Both the position numbers and the translations under genes were made by a program. Shown piece after piece: positions 45,134 through 52,415 of a stretch of DNA of 64,000 nucleotides (position 1 is the first letter of the stretch; every line of letters starts with the position of its first letter). Source of the stretch: Actinomycetospora succinea (GTDB taxonomy: Bacteria > Actinomycetota > Actinomycetes > Mycobacteriales > Pseudonocardiaceae); assembly GCF_004363095.1 (NCBI RefSeq), contig NZ_SNYO01000003.1, forward strand, positions 372,001-436,000. Direction: 5' to 3'. A model generated the notes under the pieces. That model searched no databases. It was not told the DNA's origin and saw only the letters and a program-made list of their open reading frames with translations.

Positions 45134-45148
45134 TTGGCAGGCTGCCAA
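45134..45148. promoter_or_regulatory. Palindrome in the AraC/BVMO divergent promoter
   Basis: Perfect TTGGCAG-G-CTGCCAA (15 bp), ending 1 bp before the AraC-type GTG 45150 and 48 bp before the BVMO start on the other strand. It is a likely control site for the pair. AraC proteins more often bind direct repeats, so a separate repressor cannot be excluded. Confidence 0.55.
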
Positions 45149-45149
45149 C

Positions 45150-45983
45150 GTGAGCGTCACCCCTGCTCGGCACCCCCACCGGGTGCTGGCGGGCGTCGTG
45201 CGGCGCTACCAGCCCTACGACGAGGTCTCGCCGTCGGCGCCGCTGCGCCGCCGGGAGGCACCCCACGGCGCCTGCACGCTGATCCTCTCCTGGGCCGACC
45301 CGCTGGAGATGACCGGTCCCGGCGGCCACGCCCGGTCGGCGGCGTTCCTCGCGGGCATGCACGACGGGGCGGTGGTCACGGCGTTCGCCGGCCACCAGCA
45401 GGGCATCCAGGTCGACCTCACCCCGCTCGGGGTGCTGCGCCTGCTCGACCGGCCGACGGCGACGCTGACCAACCGGATCGCCCCGCTCGACGCCCTCGAC
45501 GAGCCGGACCTCGCGGCGCTGCCCGAACGCCTGGCGCACACCCCGGACTGGGCGGCGCGCCACGCGCTCGTCGACGCCACCCTCGCCGGCCTGCTCGACC
45601 GGTCGCGCACCGCGCCCGACCCCGAGGTCGCCCACGCCTGGACGCGCCTCACCCGGGCGCGCGGGCGGGTCGCCGTGTCCACGCTCGCCGAGGAGACCGG
45701 CTGGAGCCGCCGGCACCTGCTGACCCGGTTCCGGGACCAGGTCGGGCTCGCGCCCACCACCGCCGGCCGCGTCCTGCGGTTCCGCGAGGCGGCGCGCCTG
45801 CTCGTGGCCGACGCGGACGACCCGGCCACCGTCGCCGACGTCGCCGCGGCCTGCGGCTTCGCCGACCACTCGCACCTCGTCCGCGAGTTCCGCGACCTCG
45901 CCGGGGTCACGCCCACCGGCTACGTGCGGGAGTGGTGGGCCGGGTTCCCGAACGTCCAAGACGCCGTGCCGGCGCCCTCCTAG
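45150..45983 (+). CDS. AraC-family regulator
   Basis: A 277-residue protein from GTG 45150 (VSVTPARHPHRVLAG). A cupin-like N-terminal half is followed by a two-HTH AraC domain (VAVSTLAEETGWSRRHLLTRFRDQVGL and TVADVAAACGFADHSHLVREFRDLAGVTP). It is divergent from the BVMO gene, its likely target. No ribosome site precedes the start, so it is probably leaderless, with the palindrome overlapping the transcription start. Confidence 0.9.
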   Translation: MSVTPARHPHRVLAGVVRRYQPYDEVSPSAPLRRREAPHGACTLILSWADPLEMTGPGGHARSAAFLAGMHDGAVVTAFAGHQQGIQVDLTPLGVLRLLDRPTATLTNRIAPLDALDEPDLAALPERLAHTPDWAARHALVDATLAGLLDRSRTAPDPEVAHAWTRLTRARGRVAVSTLAEETGWSRRHLLTRFRDQVGLAPTTAGRVLRFREAARLLVADADDPATVADVAAACGFADHSHLVREFRDLAGVTPTGYVREWWAGFPNVQDAVPAPS

Positions 45984-45993
45984 CCTCGGCGGC

Positions 45994-46368
45994 ATGAGCG
46001 TCTACCCCACCCTGCGCTACCAGGACCCCGACAAGGCGATCGCGTACCTCCGCGACGCGCTCGGCTTCACCGTCGCCGCCGCCCACCGCGACGACGCCGG
46101 CACCGTCCAGCACGCCGAGCTCGTCCAGGGCGGCGGCGCCGTCCTGCTCGGGCCGGTCCGCGAGGGCGACCGCTTCGCGACCGGCCGGGCCGTCATCTAC
46201 GTCGCCGTCGACGACCCGGACGCCCACCACGACCGCGCGGTCGCCGCCGGGGCCACGATCATCCACGGCCTCACCGACCAGGACTACGGCTCGCGCGAGT
46301 ACGCGGCGGTCGACGACGAGGACAACATCTGGAGCTTCGGGACGTACCGCCCCGGTACGGCATCCTGA
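45994..46368 (+). CDS. VOC/glyoxalase-like protein
   Basis: A 124-residue single-unit vicinal-oxygen-chelate protein from ATG 45994: MSVYPTLRYQDPDKAIAYLRDALGF and the end DYGSREYAAVDDEDNIWSFGTY give the paired beta-alpha-beta units. TAGCCT, which includes the stop codon of the preceding AraC gene, is 7 nt before the ATG, so a leaderless mRNA is possible. Role unknown; often detoxification or drug binding. Confidence 0.85.
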   Translation: MSVYPTLRYQDPDKAIAYLRDALGFTVAAAHRDDAGTVQHAELVQGGGAVLLGPVREGDRFATGRAVIYVAVDDPDAHHDRAVAAGATIIHGLTDQDYGSREYAAVDDEDNIWSFGTYRPGTAS

Positions 46369-46373
46369 GGGTC

Positions 46374-46565
46374 GTGGGCACCCTCATCCTCGTCCTGCTG
46401 GGCATCCTGCTCGTGCTGGCGATCCTGTCCGCCGCCCTCACGGTGGTGGAGCGCCGCCGCCGGCGCGCCGGGCACGACCCCCGGCTGCGCGCCGACCGGG
46501 ATCTCCCGCCCAGCCCGTCCGACCGGCCCGCCCGGTCCCGGCGTCCGTGGCGGATCGGCTCGTGA
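46374..46565 (+). CDS. Small single-helix membrane protein
   Basis: A 63-residue protein from GTG 46374, 5 bp after the VOC gene. One membrane helix occupies residues 2-24 (LILVLLGILLVLAILSAALTV), then a basic RRRRR segment and a Pro/Arg-rich tail. The strong helix with the positive-inside flank supports it being real, but no family is recognised. Confidence 0.5.
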   Translation: MGTLILVLLGILLVLAILSAALTVVERRRRRAGHDPRLRADRDLPPSPSDRPARSRRPWRIGS

Positions 46566-46568
46566 CCC

Positions 46569-46946
46569 TCACGCGATCCACGGCGGCACCACCGGCTCGC
46601 GACCGGGCCCGGAGGCGGTGTCGTCGCCCGGCCCGGTGACCACGGCCTCGAGCCCGCGGTCGGCGTCGGCGTGGATGCGGCGCAGCACGCCGGCGGGCAG
46701 CACGAGGGTGTCGCCCGGGCCGAGGTCGGCGACCTCGCCCGCCACCTCCACCCGCGCGGCACCGGCGACGACGGCCCAGATCTGCTCGCCGGCCATGACG
46801 TGGTCGGGACCGGCCGCGCCGGGCGCCATCTCGACCCGCCACAGGGCCTGCCGGCTCGCGCCCTGCGTCGGGGACGCGAAGGTCGTCATGGTCGCGTTCG
46901 GGGTGGTGGTGCGCCGGGCCTCGGCGCGCCGGATGAGGGTGTCCAC
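46569..46946 (-). CDS. Cupin-domain protein
   Basis: A 125-residue protein from GTG 46946, 6 nt behind GGAGGA. A single conserved cupin barrel: VEMAPGAAGPDHVMAGEQIWAVVAGAARVEV followed by LGPGDTLVLPAGVLRRIHAD, with His and Glu metal-ligand positions partly kept. It is divergent from a MarR gene with a perfect palindrome between, so it is the probable MarR target. Function may be quercetinase-like or a sensor; unknown. Confidence 0.85.
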   Translation of the reverse strand: MDTLIRRAEARRTTTPNATMTTFASPTQGASRQALWRVEMAPGAAGPDHVMAGEQIWAVVAGAARVEVAGEVADLGPGDTLVLPAGVLRRIHADADRGLEAVVTGPGDDTASGPGREPVVPPWIA

Positions 46947-46965
46947 GGGAGTCCTCCGTCTAGGG

Positions 46966-46984
46966 TGGTCAATGTGATTGACCA
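46966..46984. promoter_or_regulatory. MarR-type operator
   Basis: Perfect palindrome TGGTCAATGTGATTGACCA (8-bp arms, 3-bp centre) between the cupin and MarR genes. Length and half-site (TTGACCA) are typical of MarR operators. It lies 15 bp before the marR start and 19 bp before the cupin start, allowing control of both. Confidence 0.75.
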
Positions 46985-46999
46985 AAAAGGTAAACGGCG

Positions 47000-47479
47000 T
47001 TGACGGAATCGTCCAGGGGCATGCCCGGCGGCGAGATGGCGTTCCGGCTGCTCGGCGCGTTCCGCGACCTCATCGACGCCCTGCACGTCGAGCTCGCGGC
47101 GCGCGGGCACCCCGACGTCCGGCCCGGTCACGGCTTCGCGCTGCAGGCCGTCGCGCCGGGACCGGTGACGGGCTCCGAGCTGGCCGGGCGCCTCGGCGTC
47201 ACCAAGCAGGCCGCCGGCAGGACGGTGGACGTCCTCGCCGAACGGGGCTACGTGGAGCGCACCGGCGACCCGGCCGACGCGCGTCGCCGCCTCGTCGTCC
47301 TCACCCCGCGCGGGCGGGAGCTGCTCGCGCTCTCCGGCGAGATCCTCGAGCGCCTGCGCGCCGAGCGGGCGGCGCAGGTCGGCCCTGAACGCTTCGCGGC
47401 GTTCGAGGACGGGCTGCGAGCGCTCACCGACGGGGGTGGCGGCCCGTTCGCGGCGGCGGCCTGGTTCGTCTCCCCGTGA
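47000..47479 (+). CDS. MarR-family regulator
   Basis: A 159-residue protein from TTG 47000 with AAAAGG 9 nt upstream. A winged-helix MarR core (VTGSELAGRLGVTKQAAGRTVDVLAERGYVERTGDPADARRRLVVLTPRG) is complete. It should repress itself and the divergent cupin gene through the palindrome at 46966-46984 (inferred from position). Confidence 0.9.
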   Translation: MTESSRGMPGGEMAFRLLGAFRDLIDALHVELAARGHPDVRPGHGFALQAVAPGPVTGSELAGRLGVTKQAAGRTVDVLAERGYVERTGDPADARRRLVVLTPRGRELLALSGEILERLRAERAAQVGPERFAAFEDGLRALTDGGGGPFAAAAWFVSP

Positions 47480-47568
47480 GCCGGGATGCGCCCGTCAGGC
47501 GGCTTCCGCGCGCCCCCGCACGGGTCTAGCTTTCACGACCCCGACCCGTTGACCCACGGAGCCACCTC

Positions 47569-47976
47569 ATGGGCGTCACCCTGAACCCCTACCTGCACTT
47601 CGACGGCGAGGCGGCGGACGCCATCGCCTTCTACGCCGACGTGCTCGGCGGCACCACGAACGTCATGACCTTCGGGTCCATGGGCATGGAGGGCCCGGAC
47701 GCGGACAAGGTCATGCACGGCCAGCTCGAGACCGAAAGCGGCATCACGCTCATGGTCTCGGACATGCCGCCCGGGGAGACCCGGCAGCGCGGCAACGACA
47801 TCACCATCTCGCTGTCCGGCGACGACGAGCCGACGCTGCGCGGCTGGTACGAGAAGCTCTCCGCCAGCGGGTCGGTGGGGACGCCGCTGGAGAAGCAGAT
47901 GTGGGGCGACCTCTACGGCGACTGCACCGACCGCTTCGGCATCCGCTGGCTCGTGAACATCGCCGGCTCGGGCTGA
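47569..47976 (+). CDS. PhnB-like VOC protein
   Basis: A 135-residue protein from ATG 47569. It matches the PhnB/3-demethylubiquinone-methyltransferase-like VOC group: NPYLHFDGEAADAIAFYADVLGG, MHGQLETESGITLMVSDMP, then WGDLYGDCTDRFGIRWLVNI. A -10-like TAGCTT lies at 47527-47532. Members of this group are common stand-alone genes of unknown function. Confidence 0.88.
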   Translation: MGVTLNPYLHFDGEAADAIAFYADVLGGTTNVMTFGSMGMEGPDADKVMHGQLETESGITLMVSDMPPGETRQRGNDITISLSGDDEPTLRGWYEKLSASGSVGTPLEKQMWGDLYGDCTDRFGIRWLVNIAGSG

Positions 47977-47979
47977 CCC

Positions 47980-48558
47980 TCAGGAGTCGCCGGTCGCCGA
48001 CGTGGCCGACGACGCCGTCTTCGCGGCCTTCGCGGGCGCCTTCGACGCGGTCTTCGTGGCCGTCTTGGCGGGGGCCTTCGCGGCGGTCCTCGTCGGCGCC
48101 TTGGACGTCGCGGCCTTCGCGGTCGACGTGACGGCGCCCGTCGTGCCGGCCACGGTGTCGCCGGCCGCGACGGTCACGGCGTCCACCGTGTCGGTCGTCG
48201 CGTCGACGGTGTCGTCCACCGCCCCGGTCGTCGTGGAGACCACGTCGTCGACGGCGTCCGTCGTCGCGCCGACGGCGTCCTCGGCGTCGTCCTCCTCGTC
48301 CTCGTCGTCGGCCTCGTCGTCCTTCGCCGACGACCGCGTCGACCACGACAGCTCGATCTCGAGCTCGACCTCGTCGCCCTCGATCTCCACCTCGATGTCG
48401 ACGTCGATGTCGTCGGCGAGCGGCAGCGTGAGCACCGGCCCGGACAGCGACAGCTCGGCCGACCCGCCCTCGCGGACGGCGTCGGCGAGGTCCGCCAACC
48501 AGTCCGCGAGCTCCTCGCGCGAGAGCGTCAGCTCGTGCTCGACCTTGACCTCGCCCAT
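47980..48558 (-). CDS. Amphi-Trp domain protein with Lys/Ala/Thr-rich tail
   Basis: A 192-residue protein. Residues 1-75 form an amphi-Trp domain (MGEVKVEHELTLSREELADWLADLADAVREGG.. ending VELEIELSW). A very acidic hinge (residues 80-93) follows, then about 100 residues of Asp/Thr/Ala/Val repeats (TTDAVDDVVSTTTGAVDD). The end is Lys/Ala-rich (KAPAKTATKTASKAPAKAAK), resembling histone-H1 tails. Amphi-Trp proteins are usually only the first domain. A nucleic-acid-binding end is possible but unproven. Confidence 0.7.
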   Translation of the reverse strand: MGEVKVEHELTLSREELADWLADLADAVREGGSAELSLSGPVLTLPLADDIDVDIEVEIEGDEVELEIELSWSTRSSAKDDEADDEDEEDDAEDAVGATTDAVDDVVSTTTGAVDDTVDATTDTVDAVTVAAGDTVAGTTGAVTSTAKAATSKAPTRTAAKAPAKTATKTASKAPAKAAKTASSATSATGDS

Positions 48559-48654
48559 GACGCCGTCCCTCCGTCGCGCCGCGGCCCGTGCCGCGTCTGC
48601 CCAGCCCCAGCTTTCCAGGGATCGGATGATCCGGACGTCAGCGAAGGGACGAAC

Positions 48655-49071
48655 TCAGGCCGGCCCGCGCGTGACGCGGCGCGGGTGCAGGACGATCCGG
48701 CGCAGGTTCTCCTCCACCGAGTAGTCCTCGATCCGGTCGCGGCGCTCCGGGGTCAGGTCCTCCCAGTACCGCTCGGCGAGCCGCAGGGCGAGGTCCGTCG
48801 CGCCGTCCTCGGGCAGGGTCACGTCGGCCTCGATCGACACCCAGCCCTCGGGCTCGCCGCCCGGCGTGATGACGACGAACGACGCGAGGGGCTCGGCCTC
48901 GAGGCGGCGGACCTTGAGGGCGTCGGCCATCGAGAACAGCTGGATCTCGTCGTCGGCCGTCCGTTCGAACCACACCGGGCGCGGCGCCGGGAGGCGCTGC
49001 GGCCCGGGCGGGATCGTCAGCAGCCCGTGCAGCGGGCGGTCGAGCAGGGCGCGGTCGGTGTCGGTGAACAT
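48655..49071 (-). CDS. Pyridoxamine-phosphate-oxidase-like flavin-binding protein
   Basis: A 138-residue split-barrel protein. ATG 49071 (MFTDTDRALLDRPLHG) sits just after GGAGGA; ATG 49083 overlaps that site. The pattern LLTIPPG..RPVWFERTADDEIQLFS, KVRRLEAEPLASFVVITPGGEPEGWVSIEADV is that of the PPOX-class F420- or FMN-dependent family. Substrate unknown. Confidence 0.85.
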   Translation of the reverse strand: MFTDTDRALLDRPLHGLLTIPPGPQRLPAPRPVWFERTADDEIQLFSMADALKVRRLEAEPLASFVVITPGGEPEGWVSIEADVTLPEDGATDLALRLAERYWEDLTPERRDRIEDYSVEENLRRIVLHPRRVTRGPA

Positions 49072-49099
49072 CGGTTCCTCCATCGGTGATCGGCGCTCG

Positions 49100-49354
49100 T
49101 CAGGTCCAGGTGCCGAGCGCGGCCTGCTCGAGGACCCAGTCGCGGAAGGGCCGCGCGGGCCGTCCGAGCAGCCGGGGGACGTCGTCGCGGACGCTCGCCA
49201 GGTGTCCCTCCCGCATGATCGCGAACAGCCCGCCGAGCTCGCCGACACCGAACTCGTCGACGCCGGCGGCCCGCAGCTCGGCGGCGTAGGCGTCGGGAGT
49301 GAGCGCCTCGTAGCGGATGTCCCGGCACGCCAGCACGGTGATGTCCTCAGCCAT
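49100..49354 (-). pseudogene. C-terminal remnant of an NmrA-like NAD(P)-binding protein
   Basis: Only 84 codons remain from ATG 49354. The sequence (YEALTPDAYAAELRAAGVDEFGVGELGGLFAIMREGHLASVRDDVPRLLGRPARPF) is the typical end of NmrA/SDR-type NAD(P)-binding reductases. The whole Rossmann part (over 180 residues) is missing; the sequence upstream codes for an AraC regulator on the other strand. AraC regulators of this type often control such a divergent reductase gene, so the target was probably lost. Confidence 0.6.
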
Positions 49355-49436
49355 GCCGTCCAGCGTGTCCACCCGCGGCCGCCGTGCCCATCCGCGCGGC
49401 TCCACGGCACCTACGCGGGCGTCTAATCTGGACGTC

Positions 49437-50255
49437 GTGGACACCGTCGACGGGCTGCTCGGCGCGATCCACGTCGCCGACCCGGAGCTCCGCGTCCAGG
49501 AGATCGGGGCCGGGCCGGCCGTCGTCCCGAGCGGCGACCGGTGGGGGCTGCTCGCGGTCGCGCGTGGCGGCGTCCGCCTCCTCGGCACGACGCTCGGGCC
49601 CGGCGACGCGGCCCTGACCCGTGCCCGGGGCGACCTCGCCGCCGACGCCGTCGAGCCCGACACGACGCTGCTCGTGACCCGGTTCGCCCTGCACGGCACC
49701 GGCCGGCTGCTCGCCCTGCCCGACCACGCCGTCTGCCCCGCGGACTCGGAGTTCTGCCGCCTGCTGATCGAGCGGATCGTCGACCAGATCGACGCCGGCG
49801 ACACCGGTGGCGTCGTGCCGGAGCGGCTGCTCGACTGGCTCGTCACCGAGACCGTGCGGGACGCGCTCACCCAGGACGCGCCGGCCGGGACGGTGACCGA
49901 CCCCGACGTGTCGGCCGCCCTGTCGGCGGTCCACGAGAACCCGGCCGAGCCCTGGACCGTCGAGGGCCTCGCCCGGCGCACCGGGGTGAGCCGGGCGGCG
50001 TTCGCCCGCCGCTTCCGCGAGGCCGTCGGCACCTCGCCGCTGTCCTACGTCCGCGAGCACCGCCTCGACCTCGCCGAACGTGCCCTGATCACCGAGCCCG
50101 AGGTCACGATCGCGGCCGTCGCCCGCCGCGTCGGCTACGCCAACCCGTTCAGCTTCTCGGCCGCCTTCCGCCGCCACCGGGGCCTCGCCCCGAGCGAGGT
50201 CCGCCACCGGCCCACGGGGTCGAGGACCGGTGGCGGAGCGCTGGTGGCGGACTGA
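49437..50255 (+). CDS. AraC-family regulator with cupin_6 domain
   Basis: The protein is 272 residues from GTG 49437, 7 nt after TAATCT (49424-49429), so leaderless. The N-terminal cupin_6 ligand domain (WGLLAVARGGVRLL..LLALPDHAV) and the AraC HTH pair (WTVEGLARRTGVSRAAFARRFREAVGTSPL and TIAAVARRVGYANPFSFSAAFRRHRGLAPSEVR) are intact. The divergent reductase gene next to it is truncated, so its original target may be gone. Confidence 0.9.
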   Translation: MDTVDGLLGAIHVADPELRVQEIGAGPAVVPSGDRWGLLAVARGGVRLLGTTLGPGDAALTRARGDLAADAVEPDTTLLVTRFALHGTGRLLALPDHAVCPADSEFCRLLIERIVDQIDAGDTGGVVPERLLDWLVTETVRDALTQDAPAGTVTDPDVSAALSAVHENPAEPWTVEGLARRTGVSRAAFARRFREAVGTSPLSYVREHRLDLAERALITEPEVTIAAVARRVGYANPFSFSAAFRRHRGLAPSEVRHRPTGSRTGGGALVAD

Positions 50256-50256
50256 C

Positions 50257-51027
50257 TCACCCACCCGCGCAGAGGTCGGTGCGGTTCGCCACCTGGTACC
50301 GCGGGGTGAGCATGCTGTCGACGCTCTGCCCGTTGCCTGCCGCCGAGACCGCCATGAAGGGCGAGTTCCGGTAGAAGTCGACGACCACCGGTGCCGCGCC
50401 GGCGCCCGGGAGGTCGATCGTGCCGGTGTACTGGGCGCGGCAGGAGTCCTGCTCGCGCAGCGTGAGACCCGAGCCGCCCCACCCGCGGACCGTCGACTGC
50501 TCGAACGGCGCCGCCGACCCGGTGTAGCGGTAGAAGACGAAGACGGTGCCGTCGCCGGACCCGGTGCAGACCAGGCCCTCGGTGGTGGAGGGGACCTGCT
50601 CCTCGGCGGTCGTCGGCGTGCAGCTGCCGTTGTTCGCGAACATGCCGGTCAGCGTGTGGTGGCTGGCCGGGACCGGGGCCGGGGCGGGACCGGGCGGCAC
50701 GGGGCCGCTCGCCACGCCCTTCGCCATGATCGCGACCGCCGCGACGATCCCGCCGAGCAGGACGACCGCGAGGGCCACGGCGACGAGCGCGGTCCGGCCG
50801 CGCCGGGGTGGCGGCGGCGCCGTCGGAGGAGGCATCGGCGGGGCGAAGGGCGGCGGCGGGCCCCACCCGAGCGGGGCCGGGGGCGGGTAGCCGTACGCGA
50901 GGCCGGCCGGCGGGGTCGCCGGGGGCACGGGCCCGAACGGTGACACCGGGGCGCCGGGGGGCGGCCCCATCGGACGGAACGCACCGGGGTAGGGCGCCGC
51001 GTAGGGGTGGTCGCGGACATCGGTCAT
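50257..51027 (-). CDS. Membrane protein with Pro-rich cytoplasmic head and exported domain
   Basis: A 256-residue protein of unknown function from ATG 51027 behind GGAGGAA. Residues 1-75 are almost only Pro, Gly, Ala and Tyr (YPPPAPLGWGPPPPFAPPMPPP type). A single membrane helix follows (TALVAVALAVVLLGGIVAAVAIMA). The outside domain of about 155 residues has four or more Cys (CTPTT, LVCTGSG, DSCRAQY, DLCAGG), probably disulfide bonded. The layout is common in actinobacterial DUF4190/MmpS-like proteins, but no exact family is recognised. Confidence 0.75.
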   Translation of the reverse strand: MTDVRDHPYAAPYPGAFRPMGPPPGAPVSPFGPVPPATPPAGLAYGYPPPAPLGWGPPPPFAPPMPPPTAPPPPRRGRTALVAVALAVVLLGGIVAAVAIMAKGVASGPVPPGPAPAPVPASHHTLTGMFANNGSCTPTTAEEQVPSTTEGLVCTGSGDGTVFVFYRYTGSAAPFEQSTVRGWGGSGLTLREQDSCRAQYTGTIDLPGAGAAPVVVDFYRNSPFMAVSAAGNGQSVDSMLTPRYQVANRTDLCAGG

Positions 51028-51108
51028 GGTCGTTCCTCCGGATCGAGGCTCCTCGTGCTGCTCAGAGCCTCGGTCGCGGCGCGTCGGGGAACGATCGGGC
51101 AGACCCTC

Positions 51109-51153
51109 GTCGGGGCGGGGAGAACCCCCCGACGTCGTGGGGAGAACCCGACG
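51109..51153. repeat. Two adjacent hairpins sharing a GGGGAGAACCC loop
   Basis: Hairpin 1: arms GTCGGGG (51109-51115) / CCCCGAC (51127-51133). Hairpin 2: arms CGTCG (51133-51137) / CGACG (51149-51153). Both contain GGGGAGAACCC, at 51117-51127 and 51139-51149, 22 bp apart. They lie in the 251-bp gap between a leftward and a rightward gene. A role in RNA or as a protein site is unknown. Confidence 0.5.
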
Positions 51154-51248
51154 CCGTCCGCGACCCCGGTCATAAGGCCGACCTTCTCGGATCAGTGGCG
51201 GATCCGATCGCCCGCGCCAGGTCAACATCCCGGGCACGCGTGATCCTG

Positions 51249-51262
51249 GTGACCTCTGTCAC
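51249..51262 (+). promoter_or_regulatory. CRP-like site before the methyltransferase-like gene
   Basis: GTGACCTCTGTCAC (GTGA-N6-TCAC) agrees with the core of the CRP/Fnr consensus used by mycobacterial Rv3676. It lies 17 bp before the start codon, where binding would repress. One isolated core match in GC-rich DNA may be chance. Confidence 0.3.
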
Positions 51263-51278
51263 GAAAGCGAGGCCACCC

Positions 51279-52346
51279 ATGACCAGTCCCCAGCCGCTGC
51301 CGGCGTACTCCCGCGACCGTCTCGCCGAGCGGCTCGCGGCCGGTCCCGTCGTGTGCGGCGAGGGCTATCTCTTCGAGCTCGAGCGACGGGGCTACCTGCA
51401 GGCCGGGGCGTTCGTCCCGGAGGTGGTCCTCGAGCATCCGGAAGAGGTCGCGGCGCTGCACCGCCAGTTCGTGCACGCCGGCTCCGACGTGGTCGAGGCG
51501 TTCACGTACTACGCGCACCGCGAGAAGCTGCGCGTCATCGGCAAGGACGGGATCCTCGAGCCGCTCAACAGGCAGGCGCTCGAGATCGCCCGCGGCGTCG
51601 CGGACACCACCGGCACGCTGCTGGCCGGCAACATCTGCAACACCGGCGTCTACGACCCGGCCGACCCCGCGACGCACGCCGCCGTGCGGGAGATGTTCAC
51701 CGAGCAGGTCGGCTGGGCGGCCGAGGCCGGCGCCGACTACGTCATCGGCGAGACGTTCCGCTACCTCGGCGAGGCCCGCATCGCCCTCGAGGTCATCCGC
51801 GCGGCGGAGCTGCCCGCCGTGATCCTGCTGGTGGCCGGCCACGAGCCGGTGACCCGCGACGACGTCGACATCACCGACGCGTGCCGCGAGCTCGCCGCCC
51901 TCGGCGCCGACGTCGTCGGGCTCAACTGCGTGCGCGGCCCGGCGACGATGCTGCCGCTGCTCGGGCCGATCGCGGCGGCGGTGGACGTCCCGGTCGCCGC
52001 GCTGCCGGTGCCCTACCGCACCACCGCGGAGCAGCCGACGTTCCACGCGCTGCGCGACCCGGGTCCGACGCCGCTGCCCGAGGACCTCCCGTTCCCGACG
52101 GCGCTGGACCCGTTCACGTGCCACCGCTACGAGATCGCCGACTTCACCCGCCGGGCCCGGGCGGCCGGCGTGCGCTACTTCGGCCTCTGCTGCGGCGCGG
52201 CCCCGCACCACCTCCGCGCGATGGCCGAGACGCTGGGGCGGACCCCTCCGGCGAGCCGGTACTCCCCCGACATGTCCAAGCACGTCTACCTCGGCGCGGA
52301 CACCCGGCTGCGGGCGGCCAACCAGGCGTACCGCACCTCGTTGTAG
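51279..52346 (+). CDS. Homocysteine S-methyltransferase-family enzyme
   Basis: A 355-residue zinc methyltransferase from ATG 51279. It has the (beta/alpha)8 features of BHMT/MmuM-type proteins: PVVCGEGYLFELERRGY, DVVEAFTYYAH, GNICNTGVYDP, the zinc Cys in GLNCVRGPATM and the Cys pair in RYFGLCCGAAPHHLRAM. It moves a methyl group from betaine, S-methylmethionine or a related donor to homocysteine (family knowledge). Possible control is through the CRP-like site. Confidence 0.88.
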   Translation: MTSPQPLPAYSRDRLAERLAAGPVVCGEGYLFELERRGYLQAGAFVPEVVLEHPEEVAALHRQFVHAGSDVVEAFTYYAHREKLRVIGKDGILEPLNRQALEIARGVADTTGTLLAGNICNTGVYDPADPATHAAVREMFTEQVGWAAEAGADYVIGETFRYLGEARIALEVIRAAELPAVILLVAGHEPVTRDDVDITDACRELAALGADVVGLNCVRGPATMLPLLGPIAAAVDVPVAALPVPYRTTAEQPTFHALRDPGPTPLPEDLPFPTALDPFTCHRYEIADFTRRARAAGVRYFGLCCGAAPHHLRAMAETLGRTPPASRYSPDMSKHVYLGADTRLRAANQAYRTSL

Positions 52347-52415
52347 CTGGTCGCGGGCGCGCTAGCGTGTCCGCCGTTCCAGCGGCCCGACGGACCGGGC
52401 TGCGGGAGGTGGGCC

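Noticed and set aside
51061..51280. SAM riboswitch upstream of the methyltransferase-like gene
   Set aside because: No SAM-I, SAM-II or SAM-IV conserved core was found, and the hairpins do not fit those layouts.
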